Of a stretch of DNA of 64,000 bases, positions 11,060 to 22,600 are shown one piece after another (position 1 is the first letter of the stretch; the number at the start of each line of letters is the position of its first letter). The translations under genes and the position numbers were made by a program. The notes under the pieces are model-generated. The model was not told the origin of the DNA. It searched no databases and saw only the letters and a program-made list of their open reading frames with translations. Origin of the DNA: Flabesymbios commensalis (taxonomy: Eukaryota; Annelida; Polychaeta; Terebellida; Flabelligeridae); the NCBI GenBank assembly GCA_964017125.1, contig OZ024912.1, forward strand, positions 57,334,555 through 57,398,554. Direction: 5' to 3'.

Positions 11060-12420
11060 TCTTTCTAAAGACGCTGGTCGCTGCCTAACTGTTGTGTTTT
11101 GTTATATACAGCAGCCCACTATAACATACGATGACCTTGCCCGTAGTGTAAGCTGATGTGATGGTATACAGCAGCCAACCGCTGTAAAAGAGAACTCTTT
11201 TATCTGAAAAGGCTAGCCGCTGTAAAACAAAAGTTGTCTCACATCATTCAACCGTTTTAGGAATGCTTCTTATCTCTAATGAAGCTGTATTCTGCATGAG
11301 AACTTGTGTGCTGCTACACTGCAGCCCACTTTTTTAAAGTGTGCTATATTTGTCTGACGAAATTAACTATTGTATAAGAGCTGATGTGCTTCTATACAGC
11401 ATACACTGTACCAGCCGCTGTATCAGAGCCAGCATTCTGTTATACAGAAGCCGACCGCGCTGCGAAGAAATGCAAATTAATGGAATACCAGAAATGATTT
11501 TTGTCAAAAACTTGTTGGTATTTATTTGTTTTATAAAAAATGCGAGTACGCTCAGCTGTTATCATATTGATATGTGGGTGGCTGAGCAGTCACCAGATGT
11601 CGCCCGCTGCATGAGGTGTGTCGCAGTGGTCACTAGAGTTCAGGTGCGGTTGACATACATTCGATCTCTTTTGTGCTAAAACTTTATCGGATCGACGGGT
11701 CAAAAATTTTGTTCACTCATGTGAGTGTTTTCAAACCGATTTTTGTTGTTTTTAATCACCTCCGTACCTCGTGTAAAGCTCCATTTTTTGGGGTGATTTT
11801 ACGTTCTCTTGATTGCACAGGTGGGCCGTTTTTAACCGCCCCCCCCCTTTTTTCCACTGGTGATACAGGTGATACTCTTATCTTGTAGTGTTATTATTAA
11901 TCATAAAAATGAACATTATCAGTGAATGCATATATATTACTGTCATAAGTGTTATCATTTTGATACATGTCATTAAAAGAAAATAATGACCATTTTTCAT
12001 TCAACTACGAGTTGTCTAGCTGTGTTCAGACGCATTTGTTGTTATAATATCACGGAAAAAACAAGCTGCATATTGGACTCGTTTAATTATAATTAATATG
12101 AGATTTAGAAAGTATCTTGACAAAAATAATATTTTGCCTTTATAGCGATTATGATATACATGTACCAGTGGACACAACATTTTGTAATGATAACTATTTT
12201 AAACTAAGCAGCAAATTATTACAGTCGTCATCTTGATCATGTTAAACACGATGTAATCGGCTTGTTACATTTCGGCCGTTGTAGAAGGACAGATTAATCG
12301 CAATACAACGGCCGCTGTAGGAGCGATGTTTAACACAGTGCAGCGACTGGCCGCTTTACAACCTCTTCCTATATAAATAGGCTTTATAATTTATTGTCTT
12401 TGCAATAAATATAAGGTGTG
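11060..12420. other. Degenerate GCAGCC-rich repeats, no gene seen
   Basis: Between 11090 and 11470 phrases like ATACAGCAGCC(A/C)AC and CGCTGTA recur loosely at about 60-bp spacing. Beyond that I see nothing I can name. A poly-C run lies at about 11841. The 112-codon frame at 11341-11679 has no recognisable domain. Confidence 0.4.
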
Positions 12421-13044
12421 GTCAACTGTCAAAACTCGCGGGACAAGGGTCCCCCAGAAGGCAATAGGGCCCGTGGGTAGGCCAAGGCCCTATTCCATAA
12501 TAACACTAAATATGCGTTTCATACCCAAAGCCTCATTAAGAGCAAGCTCGCAAATCACAGCAAGTTTATATATACTCGAGCGACATCTATGAGTTAATAA
12601 TTCAAAACCCTTTGACCTTACCCCTACTTGGTCGCTGGCTTGCAAACTAACTGACTGTATTACTGCGGGGATTTGGAAACTGCTTGACCCAAAAAGCTTG
12701 TATTGACACTCAGTAAACACAAAACATTTGTATGACTTCATGCAATGTTGGACCAACGTCGAAAACGTTGGGCCGATGTTGTATACATGTTATACAAATG
12801 TCTTGTGTTTGCAGGGCTGCAGGAGGACTTTCTCTCAAACATTGTACATTTATTCAATGTTAGTTCAATGTTGGGCCAGCGTCGCAGACGTTGGCCCAGC
12901 ATTAAAACAGCATTGGATCAATGTCTCGTCTAAGTAGTATCTTGTAATCAGTTCAGTGGCTATATTAATGCCGTCAATCTGTACTCAATAGGCAACTGTT
13001 GGCCTACACTTGACCGTCCCAGGCATGCGCATTTTGCAGTTGAA
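12421..13044 (-). repeat. Second arm of the 7.3/13.0-kb inverted repeat
   Basis: Reverse complement of 7298-7816, from the AAGGGTCCCCCAGAAGG end to CAACTGCAAAATGCGCATG. It carries two family A palindromes at 12711-12816 and about 12840-12935. It has about 100 bp not found in the first arm. Confidence 0.8.
12711..12816. mobile_element. Palindromic TA-type MITE (family A)
   Basis: CAGTAAACACAAAACATTTG and its inverse CAAATGTCTTGTGTTTGC enclose a core AACGTCGAAAACGTTGG. Homologous by position to 7523-7630 in the partner arm. Confidence 0.8.
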
Positions 13045-13307
13045 CACTAGTTTAAGTCGACTATAAGCCATATTTATAAAAAGCAATTTATTTGCAATAA
13101 CAAACAAGGTGTAAGTTACACAAGCATTGATTGTGAAATACACAGTATAAGATGGTATATTGTCTTTGCTGGTCATATATTGTTTTTGAAGTAATCGAAC
13201 CGATACGTTTTATTTCCAGAAAAAATAGTAGAAAGCGTTTGATTCGCATTGATGCGACTAAACTGTAAACCAAATATCAATCACATAATAGTTAGTGATA
13301 CAATCTA

Positions 13308-13415
13308 CCCAGTGAACACAAAACATTTGCATAACATGTATACAATGTTGGACCAGCGTTGAAGACGTTGAGCCGACGTTGTATAAATGTTATACAAATG
13401 TTTGTGTTTACTGGG
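13308..13415. mobile_element. Palindromic TA-type MITE (family A)
   Basis: 108 bp flanked by TA on both sides. Ends CCCAGTGAACACAAAAC and GTTTGTGTTTACTGGG, core AGCGTTGAAGACGTTG. It matches the boundaries proven by the empty site at 38130. Confidence 0.85.
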
Positions 13416-13559
13416 TACACGTTTTACATTATCTTCGAATTCACTGTAATAAAGTGAAATACATTGCAACAACTGCACACTTAAATCCAGTACAAAATTA
13501 TTTTGCAGGTAATAAACCCCTCCCCCATGATTATGATATTGTACAGTCGCAAGACATTC

Positions 13560-13632
13560 ACCCAATATTGGTTGATTCGACCGTGGCCAACATTAACCCA
13601 ACATTGAGTAAACGTCTTGTGTTTACTGGAAT
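13560..13632. mobile_element. Family A MITE, decayed copy
   Basis: Only the right part is clear: CCAACATT arms and CGTCTTGTGTTTACTGG. The core palindrome is blurred. Confidence 0.55.
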
Positions 13633-13828
13633 ATTTATGAACGCTCGACATGGAATTCACAATTAAAGTAAAAAATATATAATTATTTACAATTCGTCAT
13701 TTAAAAAATGCAATGATCACGTCAGTTGTAATGTCGTGGCATGCTGTAAACAAACTGATACCAATTCAACGTTGTAAAATGTTGTCTTTCTTACAACAAA
13801 CAAACATTTGTCACGTTTTAAAATGCAT

Positions 13829-13936
13829 CCCAGCAAACACAAAACATTTGTATAACATTTGTACAATGTTGGACCAACGTCGAAGACGTTGGGCCGACGT
13901 TGTACAAATGTTATATAAATGTTTTGTGTTTGCTGG
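13829..13936. mobile_element. Palindromic TA-type MITE (family A)
   Basis: CCCAGCAAACACAAAACATT on the left is inverted on the right. The core is CAACGTCGAAGACGTTGGG. The arms ACATTTGTACAATG and CGTTGTACAAATG pair along nearly the whole length. Confidence 0.85.
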
Positions 13937-14097
13937 AGAAAATCGGTTGTATACCATGTATCCATAAGATGAATAATTATTGTACACATTTGAATGTACA
14001 CCACAGTAAACATTAGGTACAAAAAATAAATTGTTCATTGTATTCAAGAGGGCACTTGATATGTGAGAACAAATCTCGTGTAAAGGAACCTATGACA

Positions 14098-14217
14098 CCC
14101 CAGTGAGCACAAAATATTGATATCAGATTTCTACAATGTTGGACCAGCGTCGAAGACGTTGGGCCGACGTTGTACAAATGTTATATAAATATTTTGTGTT
14201 TACTGGGACAATCACTC
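14098..14217. mobile_element. Palindromic TA-type MITE (family A)
   Basis: Ends CCCAGTGAGCACAAAAT and ATTTTGTGTTTACTGGG, core AGCGTCGAAGACGTTGGG. The left arm has decayed more than the right. Confidence 0.8.
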
Positions 14218-15462
14218 TTTAAACATGGTGACAATGACATTGCTATTTACATATAATAATTATTATTGTGCGTGCAAATATAATAAGGACATTTTCTGTG
14301 TGTAAGAAATTGTAAAGTATACCCAGAAGTTCTAACAACACATCAGTATTTAGAAGTGTATAGGTTGTCTATGTATGACAGTAAAATACTTATTTTGTAT
14401 TATTATACCAGACTAAGCTGTCTCAAACCAGTGCTCAAGGAAAGGTGCGTATTAGCGTAATTACGCAACATATTTTTAGGAATATGTAGTTGTAGCCGTG
14501 GTTATTTCACCTTAGGTTAGTTTCATTAGTATAGTGGGGTGAGACCTTGTCATTGTTCCCTTGTTTCCCTGACAGCGCCCGTGCGCTGGGTAAATGTGAA
14601 CCCCAGTTGTGTAATTTTAATTCACCGCGAGATTGAAGTCACTTGACTCGTCAACGTCGTTGTGAACAGAGCTATACCGCTCTGTTCTACTCCTATTTTC
14701 CATTGGACTCTTTGTTGAGGAGTAGCTGGTATTGTAGGCTTTGAAGATCTGTAATCTAGTTATGTGCTATTAGATTAGATATCGACTTGCTGAGCTTTTA
14801 ATTAATTTAACTTTGCAAATTAGACGTTGGATGGAATTTGATTTAGGCCCAATTGATTAAAGTTATTTTAATAAGGTTGCATTATTACTAATAGTATTAT
14901 TACTCTGACAGTTTATATTTGTTTCTTTAGACTGGTCATTGGTATTGTGCGTGGCCTGATATAGAGCTGGTGTGTGTGACTTTGGAAGTGACACATTGTG
15001 TACCAGGGTACGCTATTGTTTTATTATTATAATGGTGTAAATAGATGATTATAAACAGTAAAGGATTAAGTTACGGAACGATGATTGTAACTTGGTTTGA
15101 TTAATTTAGTCTAGTAACCATTTATGTTATAATGTAATTGTATAACAATTGATGTAATTTCAGTGATGGTAAATTGTACTTTTAATTTAAATACATGTCG
15201 GTGAAAGATATATTATTTATTGTGGTCGGGAACATATATTTTACCATGTTTACTATGTCTTACTATTCTACACTTGTTGTAGGTTTTTTTTGTTGCTTCG
15301 ACCCGCTGTAAATAAACATGAACATCGCCATATGGTCTTGTTTTTTCTTGGGTGACCCAGGAGGTTTAGCCCCGAACTATCACATAGTGATAAATTATTT
15401 CGGTATTTTAGGTACGCACAGCTTCTTTGGATTTACGCACAACTCTACTGCCATGGTTATTT
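14218..15462. other. No gene or family repeat recognised
   Basis: The only structure noted is a small stem-loop, GAACAGAG with CTCTGTTC, at about 14653-14676. It is too short to call an RNA. Confidence 0.4.
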
Positions 15463-15571
15463 CCCAGCAAACTCGACACATCGATCCAATGTTGGACCAA
15501 TGTTGGTCCGCCGCCTACGACGCCGGCTCAACATTAGACCAACATCTGATTGATGCGACGTGTTTGCTGTG
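15463..15571. mobile_element. Palindromic TA-type MITE (family A), divergent arms
   Basis: Ends CCCAGCAAAC(T)CGACAC and CGACGTGTTTGCTGTG. The arms (GATCCAATGTTGG, CCGCCTACGACGCCGG) differ from neighbouring copies yet still pair with each other. Confidence 0.8.
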
Positions 15572-15646
15572 TATAGTGATCACATTCTGCCAATTTGTCC
15601 TGGTTGATTTTATCACGTCATGCCTATGTTGTCACTGGTAGACTCC

Positions 15647-15710
15647 CAGCAAACACAAAACATTTGTATAATATTGGTACAATGTCGGCCCAATATCTTC
15701 GGCGTTGTGA
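15647..15710. mobile_element. Family A MITE, truncated
   Basis: The left end CCCAGCAAACACAAAACATT is intact, but the element stops just past the core at TCTTCGGCGTTG. Confidence 0.65.
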
Positions 15711-15804
15711 TTCTAAAAAGCATAATTATTTGCTTTGATAAGACGTGGCTTTTGTAAGAGCTCACATTTTTCAGCACACGTGAGTATTGAGTAAAATATT
15801 CGAT

Positions 15805-16005
15805 TACTGTAGATCTGGTAATTTTCGCGTTTTTAAATTTTCGCGAATTACTGATTTTTGGACTTTTCACGAAACTTAGAATTCGCGAATTTTTATTTTT
15901 CTTTAGTAGCGCTATTATAATAATAATTTTAGCGAGATTCTTGAATTCGCGAATTTGTCCTCTTCGCGAAAAGTAGAACCTCTCTAATATTACCAGATCT
16001 ATAGT
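15805..16005. mobile_element. 201-bp TIR element rich in TTCGCGAA
   Basis: Terminal inverted repeats ACTGTAGATCTGGTAAT and its inverse ATTACCAGATCTATAGT bound an interior with several copies of the palindrome TTCGCGAA (or AATTCGCGAATT). It lies about 320 bp downstream of the tetraspan stop codon. Superfamily unknown. Confidence 0.7.
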
Positions 16006-16102
16006 ATTTGAGTAGTATATGGGAGTTTACGTGGATGTGGTAATTGTGGCGACATTTCACATGTCATGGTAAATGTCAATAAGAATATATACCCAGGTGC
16101 TG

Positions 16103-16207
16103 ACCCGGTGAACACAAAACATTTGTATAACATTTAATACAATGTTGGACCAACGTCGATGGTCCAACATTGTATAAATTTAAAACAAAATGTTTTGTCT
16201 TTACTGG
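16103..16207. mobile_element. Family A palindromic MITE just 3' of the tetraspan gene
   Basis: CCGGTGAACACAAAACATTT pairs with AAAATGTTTTGTCTTTACTGG, and the core is shortened. It sits about 120 bp beyond the stop codon at 16328 and may lie in the 3' UTR, where it would form a strong RNA hairpin. Confidence 0.75.
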
Positions 16208-16327
16208 GAAAGAGTGTGTGTACCATACAGTCAGATCCGCAGGTTTTCTAAGTCTAATCTTGAATACAACCATAGTTCTATAAAAAAGGGTGACCACGAC
16301 CTGGTGTTCTGTAGCTCAGCTTTTGCT

Positions 16328-16608
16328 TCAGTACTTGTATTGTGGCTGTTGGTTGAATTGTTGTTGGTGTTGTTGTGGTTGTTGCATCACCATTGCGTGT
16401 GGTGGTGGGTGACTTTCTTGGGGACACACGGCAAAAGGGCATCCATTAGAGCAGCACCAAATGAGAACACAAAGTCCATCCACGGCCAAGAGGAAACCAC
16501 CAATAGCTGCCAGCCAGAACGACCAGCCGAAATCACTCACTTCAATAAGATCATTATCTTTGGTAGATTCTATCACGAAATAACCCGTCCCGCCGATTGC
16601 TAGACATC
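16328..16608 (-). CDS. Tetraspan gene, terminal exon (TM3-TM4 and Gln-rich tail)
   Basis: 281 nt from the acceptor TTTTGTCACAG to TGA at 16330-16328. It begins GCLAIGGTGYFVIESTK (end of TM3 and second loop), continues through TM4, then CC and CPFAVCP cysteines and a His/Pro/Gln-rich tail. No AATAAA was found close by. Confidence 0.88.
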
Positions 16609-19600
16609 CTGTGACAAAATTAGCAGACGATAATACAAATTACCTAAATGATATAACAAATCAAAAAAGTTGCCTTGGTGAAGATTAAATATATTCGTGT
16701 GTACAAATACGTACTCTTTCATCAGAATTGATTGCAATGTCACACGTTATAATTATTGTATAATAACGTTCAACTCTTGTTTGATTTCGTATCCATTGAA
16801 TACATTTACTGGTGTGTGAAACAGTATTATATCATATCTACCATCTTCACATCAGCTGCATCATGTTCAGCATTTCTGATGAAGCTTATCGTATACAGTC
16901 AGGGTTTTAATTACCCCCTTTAAATTTACTCGCCGGGTCAGTTTATTTAAATTTTCATCCACTTGAAGTTGTGTCTCCCCACTGCTAATAAAACAGATTA
17001 CCCCTGAGCCGCCAAATTATTCAATTACAATTTCCACCCACTTGAAGTTGTGTCTCGCTGACGCGATCCACAACTTCAAGTGAGTGGAAATTATTCAGAT
17101 TTGACAAAATGGAGGTCAATAAATTTCAAATTTTGCTGATTATTGTCACTTTTTATCTTTAATATGCTTAAAAGCTGATATGTAATATGCTAATAAAAAA
17201 TGTAAAAAACGAATATGGACGGCACCGGCGGTTAAAGGGTTAAACGAGTATAATCGTGCTCAGCGCTTAAAAAGTTAATTAAGCTTACACTAGAGGATAG
17301 TTATGTGTCGGACACTCACCGGCAATAAGTACACATATGCCACCAACTGGCATACTAAGATGCAGAATGATACCAAGCCCTCCCAGTGCTGCTGCGGCAA
17401 TCATCAAGCACACTATTGTGAAGAGCGCACCTCCTGCATCTATTGAAATATAATACACAAACAAAGTATACATTAAAATGTATCAGCAGTTCATGACAGC
17501 ATACTCTAATCTAGGAGCATATGCGTGATCCGTTGTACGCGATGCGTGATGCGTAATGACAGACCCAACAAGTATACCTATGTATACATGGAAATATACA
17601 GCGCGGTGTGTGAACGTTCTTTTGGCTGCCAGTACAGAATGATCCGACTGCATGCATGGTTTGTAGTTTCTTGGCATGAATGAATAAATGAATGAATGAA
17701 TGAATGAATGAATGAATGAATGAATGAATGAATGAATGAATGAATGAATGAGTGAATGAATGAATGAATGAACAAGACTACATAAGTCCAGGAGCTCCCG
17801 CGACGAATTAGAATTTGATTTAAGCAATTTCGTGTAGGGTTTTTAATGTAGTCCTAGGCTAGGTCAACAAGACGCAAGACAACTAGGTCTAAGAAGCCCA
17901 GTCTAAAAGTGGGATAAGAACTAGACAGTCTGTCAGAGATTGCAAACCTCCATTGAAATTAATGATCCTAATCAGTATCCCAGTAATGGTCTACCTATCT
18001 GGCACGGTTTACCCTATATCAGGCCAATCGAGGTAACTAATAGCTGATTTACGGTCATTTTGAATTCGATATAAATTAGTCAAAAACTTAGGGTGCATCC
18101 TCCCCCGAAACCTCAAATTTTGTTTTATAGTAATGGACTAACATCTAACACAGTTTGCAAAATATTGGGCATGTGAAAGTAAATAATGGCCGATAGGGGG
18201 CCATTTTGAATTTGAACGAGTCAGAATTTTTCAAGATGCATCCTCAGCTGAAATCTCACATTTCATTCTATAGTAATCGTCTAGCTATCTAGCACGGTTT
18301 ACCAAATATCGGCCATGTGAAAGTGAATAATGGCCTAAAGGCGGCCATTTTGAATTTGATCAAGTCAAAATTTTCCAAGATGCATCCTCAGCTGAAATCT
18401 CACATTTCATTCTATAGTAATGGTCTAGCCATCTAGCACGGTTTACCAAATATCGCCCATGTGAAAGTGAATAATGGCCTATAGGAGGCCATTTTGAATT
18501 TGATCAAGTCAAAATTTTTCAAGATGCATCCTCTCCTGAAATCTCACATTTTGTTTTATAGTAATGGTCTAGCCATCTAGTACGGTTACTAAAAACCGGC
18601 TATGTGAAAGTGAATAATGGCCGATAGGCGGCCATTTTGAATTTGATCGAGTCAATTTTTTTCAAGATGCATCCTCTCTTGTAATCTCACATTTTGTTTT
18701 ATAGTAATGGTCCAGCTATCTAACACGGTTTACCAAATATCAGCAATGTGCAAGTAAATAGTGGCCGATAGGCGGCCATTTTGAATTCGATTGAGTCGAA
18801 AGTTTTTAAAAGGCATCCTCTCTCGAAACGTCACATTTTGTTTTATAGTAATGGTCTAGCTATCTAGCACGGTTTACCTGATATCAGGCCTATCGAGGTA
18901 AATAATGCTGATTGTCGGCCATTTTGAATTCGTAAGTTTAAAATTTTCAGGGTGCATTCTCCTCCGAAAACTCACACTTTGTTTTATAGTAATCAGGTAA
19001 TGGTCTAGCCATCTAGCACGGTTTACCAAATATCAGCCATGTGAAAATGAATAATGGCCGAAAAGGCGGCCATTTTAAATTTGATCAAGTCAATTTTTTT
19101 CAAGATGCATCCTCATCTGAAATCTCACATTTCGTTTTACAGTAATGGTCTAGCCATCTAGCACGGTTGACCAAATAGCGGCCATGTGAAAGTGAATAAT
19201 GGCCGATAAGCGGCCATTTTGAATTTTATCGAGTCAAATTTTTCCAAGATGCATCCTCTCCTGAAATCACACATTTTATTTTATAGTAATGGTCTAGCCA
19301 TCTAGCACGGTTTACCAAATAACGGCCATGTGAAAGTGAATAATGGCTGATTGGCGGCCATTTTGAACTTTGACAAAATGATTTTTTTCAAAATACATCC
19401 TCTCCTGAAGCCTTACAATTTGTTTTATAGTAATGGTGTAGATATCTTGAGCGGTTTTCATGATATTCCACAATATCAGGCCTGTCGAGGTGAATAATGG
19501 CTGATAGGCGGCCATTTTGAATTTTCTCAACTTCAATTTTTTCAGGATGCATCCTCTCCTGAAACCTTACAATTTATTTGATATTAATGGTGTAGCTATC

Positions 19601-22600
19601 TTGAGCGGTTTTCATGATATTCCGCAATATCAGGCCTGTCGAGGTGAATAATGGCCGATGGGCGGCCATTTTTAATTTTATCGACTTGAAATTTTTCAAG
19701 ATGCATCCTCTCCTGAAACCTCACAATTTGTTTTATAGTAATGGTGTAGCTATCTTGAGCGGTTTTCATGATATTCCGCAAAATCTTTCAGTCGGATTTA
19801 CCGATGTTATAAATTAGGTCAAAGTGCTGGGTCAACTTCAAGGTCAAGGTCCAAAAACCTGAAAAGGCACAACTAGGGACCTTAGAGAACATGTATGTGC
19901 AATATGACTGTCATCGGCCCAGTACTTTTCGAGATCTGCTCCGGAAACGAAGTGAGCGTCAAAACGTCTAAATAGGTCATAGTTCTGAACCAGAAGTAGG
20001 TCAAAGTTCAAATACCCCAAAAGGCACAACTAGACCCCCCAGGGGTGTTGTGTGTAAAATTTGAAGACAATCGGACAAGTACTTTCAGAGATATGCTCCG
20101 GAAACGAATTGTTTACGGACGGCCCAACGGCCCAACGGCCCAACGGCCCAACGGCCCAACGGCCCAACGCCGTCACATCATCATTTTCCCCTCTGCAACC
20201 TTGCGTATTGAATTCAGATTAAAAATATTTTAACCCGTCCATTAGCCACCTGGAAGTAACCCACATACCAAAAATTGTTATCCTAGCTTATTTTCTCACA
20301 AAGTTATAGGCAAAAGAAGAGGCCAAAAAAAAACGGAGGTAGAATCCATAGCTCCCTTCGCTCACCTACGGTGACGGCGGGAGCTAATGAATGAATGAAT
20401 GAATGAATGAATGAATGAATGAATAAATGAATGAATGAATGAATGAATGAATGAATGAATGAATGAATGAATGAATGAATGAATGAATGAATGAATGAAT
20501 GAATGAATGAATGAATGAATGAATGAATAAATGAATGAATGAATGAATGAATGGAGATAAACAGTCCAGTATTTACGAAAGCTGAACACAGAGAGCGATG
20601 AAATGAAATGAATGGGATTTTAGGCCACCTTCGTGCACATATAGGCTAAACTGGGCCAGGAGAACCTGCTCAGGATGATGAGATGACACTGCCCTCCAGA
20701 CACAGAATTCGAAATTGGAGCCCGGGCAGTCTGAGTCCAAGCACACCACCTATCGGTCACGGAGGTTCCCCACAACAATTGAATCATTACCTGATTACGA
20801 GTGAGCGGAGAAGAAACATTTTGTTTCTTTAAAAGTTGAAGGCCAGAGTGGGGTGCGAACCCGCGATCTCCGACTTTCCAAGCAGGCAGCTTCAGCCACT
20901 GCATCAAGGCCTCTGAGAGCGATGAACGAGTCCTGTGCACTCGTGCGGTCTAAATCAGGGCCCACAATCACATCGTTAAACAGCTACTTTGTCTATAGTC
21001 GAAGAGCTTATTAGGTCCCGTGGGAATTTTTGTATGATACTAAGTCACCCACCTAGAAGTCTCAATAGCATCCCAACTAGCAATAAAAAACAAAATGTTG
21101 GAGCATATATAGTCTGGGAGCCAAGTTTCAAAAAATTTTTTTAGTTTGTTTGAGACAAAAAGCGGTAGAGGTTTTTATGTATCAGTGAAATATCTCCAAA
21201 ACATTGTTAGGGTGGGTGTAGAAGTTTCCAGAGGCAGCAAATTACTTAAAATGAGGGATGTTCAAAGGTACCCTTCAACCCCAAAAACTACATTTTAAAC
21301 CCCAGGTTATTAAAAAATTCAAACCACAATTACATTTTTTTAAATCACTGTCGATCCTATTGATATTTCATTAAAGATAGGATGACAAATTATTAGAGAA
21401 CTTTTGATTTTTTTTCACAGAACGTAAGTCAACCCTTAGAGCGTTGAAGGTCAATATTAAAAAAAGCTCCTACAATTCGTAGATTTTCTGTACTTTGTAT
21501 GACTATGATAATGCTAATGTCGGTTGACTTCATTTGGTACGTACATCGGTCATCTGGTACCACTATATCAAATAAGAATAATCTCACATTGTTGTATAAA
21601 TGAATTATGAGGTCAAAAGAGTGGATGGGGTAATCTCACTGGTTACATTATTTCGACCCCTTGTCATAACATAATCATCATTGTTATAGTTATAAACAAT
21701 TTTAATACCACTCTAGCCACATTTGTTCTTAGAATATATTCAGGATGAAACATATGTCGAGTTTAGATATTTTTTTCGTTAAGCGTAAACCCACTCTTAG
21801 AGCGCTGAAAGTCATTATTAAAAAAAAGCTTAACACAGCTAGTATTATGTACCGTTTCCGTTTCCTGTACATTTGTATGATTATGAGCATTCTAATGTCT
21901 GCTAACATCAGTTGATACATCGGGTACCACAATATAAAATTATAAATCGGGTACCACAATATAAAATTATAAAAAACACCTTGTTTCATGAAGAATTTAT
22001 GAGGTCAAAAGTCCGGATGTGGTAATCTCACTGGTTACATTTGTTCTGCCCCTTTTATAGTTATAAACAGCTTTAATACCAATGTTGTCACATTTTGTCA
22101 TTGAATACATTCAGGACGAAACATATTTTCTGATGTTAAGATATTTTTGACGATATAAATCTAACACTAGAGGCCATCAGCTTCTGGGGTAGGCCTATTA
22201 GAATATTGTCACTGTTCTCCAAGACGTAATAGCTGAAATATTGCTAACAATGCATACAATGTGTACAAAGTATATCAGCATGTGGTCCCACACAATCCAC
22301 AAGATATTACTGACAAAGACAAATTTGCATGCCACCTGGTGATGAATAATGTCTTTAAAACACGTTCGACCAGTGCTCAAGCTGTGTTATTTTTTTGAAA
22401 TATTGAATTTCAGCGGTCTAAGGAAGTGTTTAAAAAAAATCAAATCTTCACATATGTTTCGTCCTGAATGTCTTTAATGACAAAATGTGAGAAGAGTGGT
22501 ATAAAAGCTGTTTATAACTATAGCAATTAGAATTATGTTATTACATAGAGTCGAAAAAATGTTCCTTGTGAGAGTACCCCAACCGTTCTGTTGATCTCAT

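Noticed and set aside
11341-11679. 112-codon plus-strand frame
   Set aside because: No recognisable domain, no splice or start context, and repeat-derived sequence upstream.
12728-12937. Many short frames with phrases like MLDQRRRRWPSIKTALDQ across 7.4-16.3, 25.4 and 56-57 kb
   Set aside because: They are translations of family A palindromes.
17483-17827. Minus-strand frames of Ser-Phe-Ile-His repeats (also at 20362-20589)
   Set aside because: They are translations of (AATG)n microsatellites, open in every frame.
17960-19800. CRISPR-like regular array
   Set aside because: Whole units repeat without unique spacers, in a eukaryotic intron.
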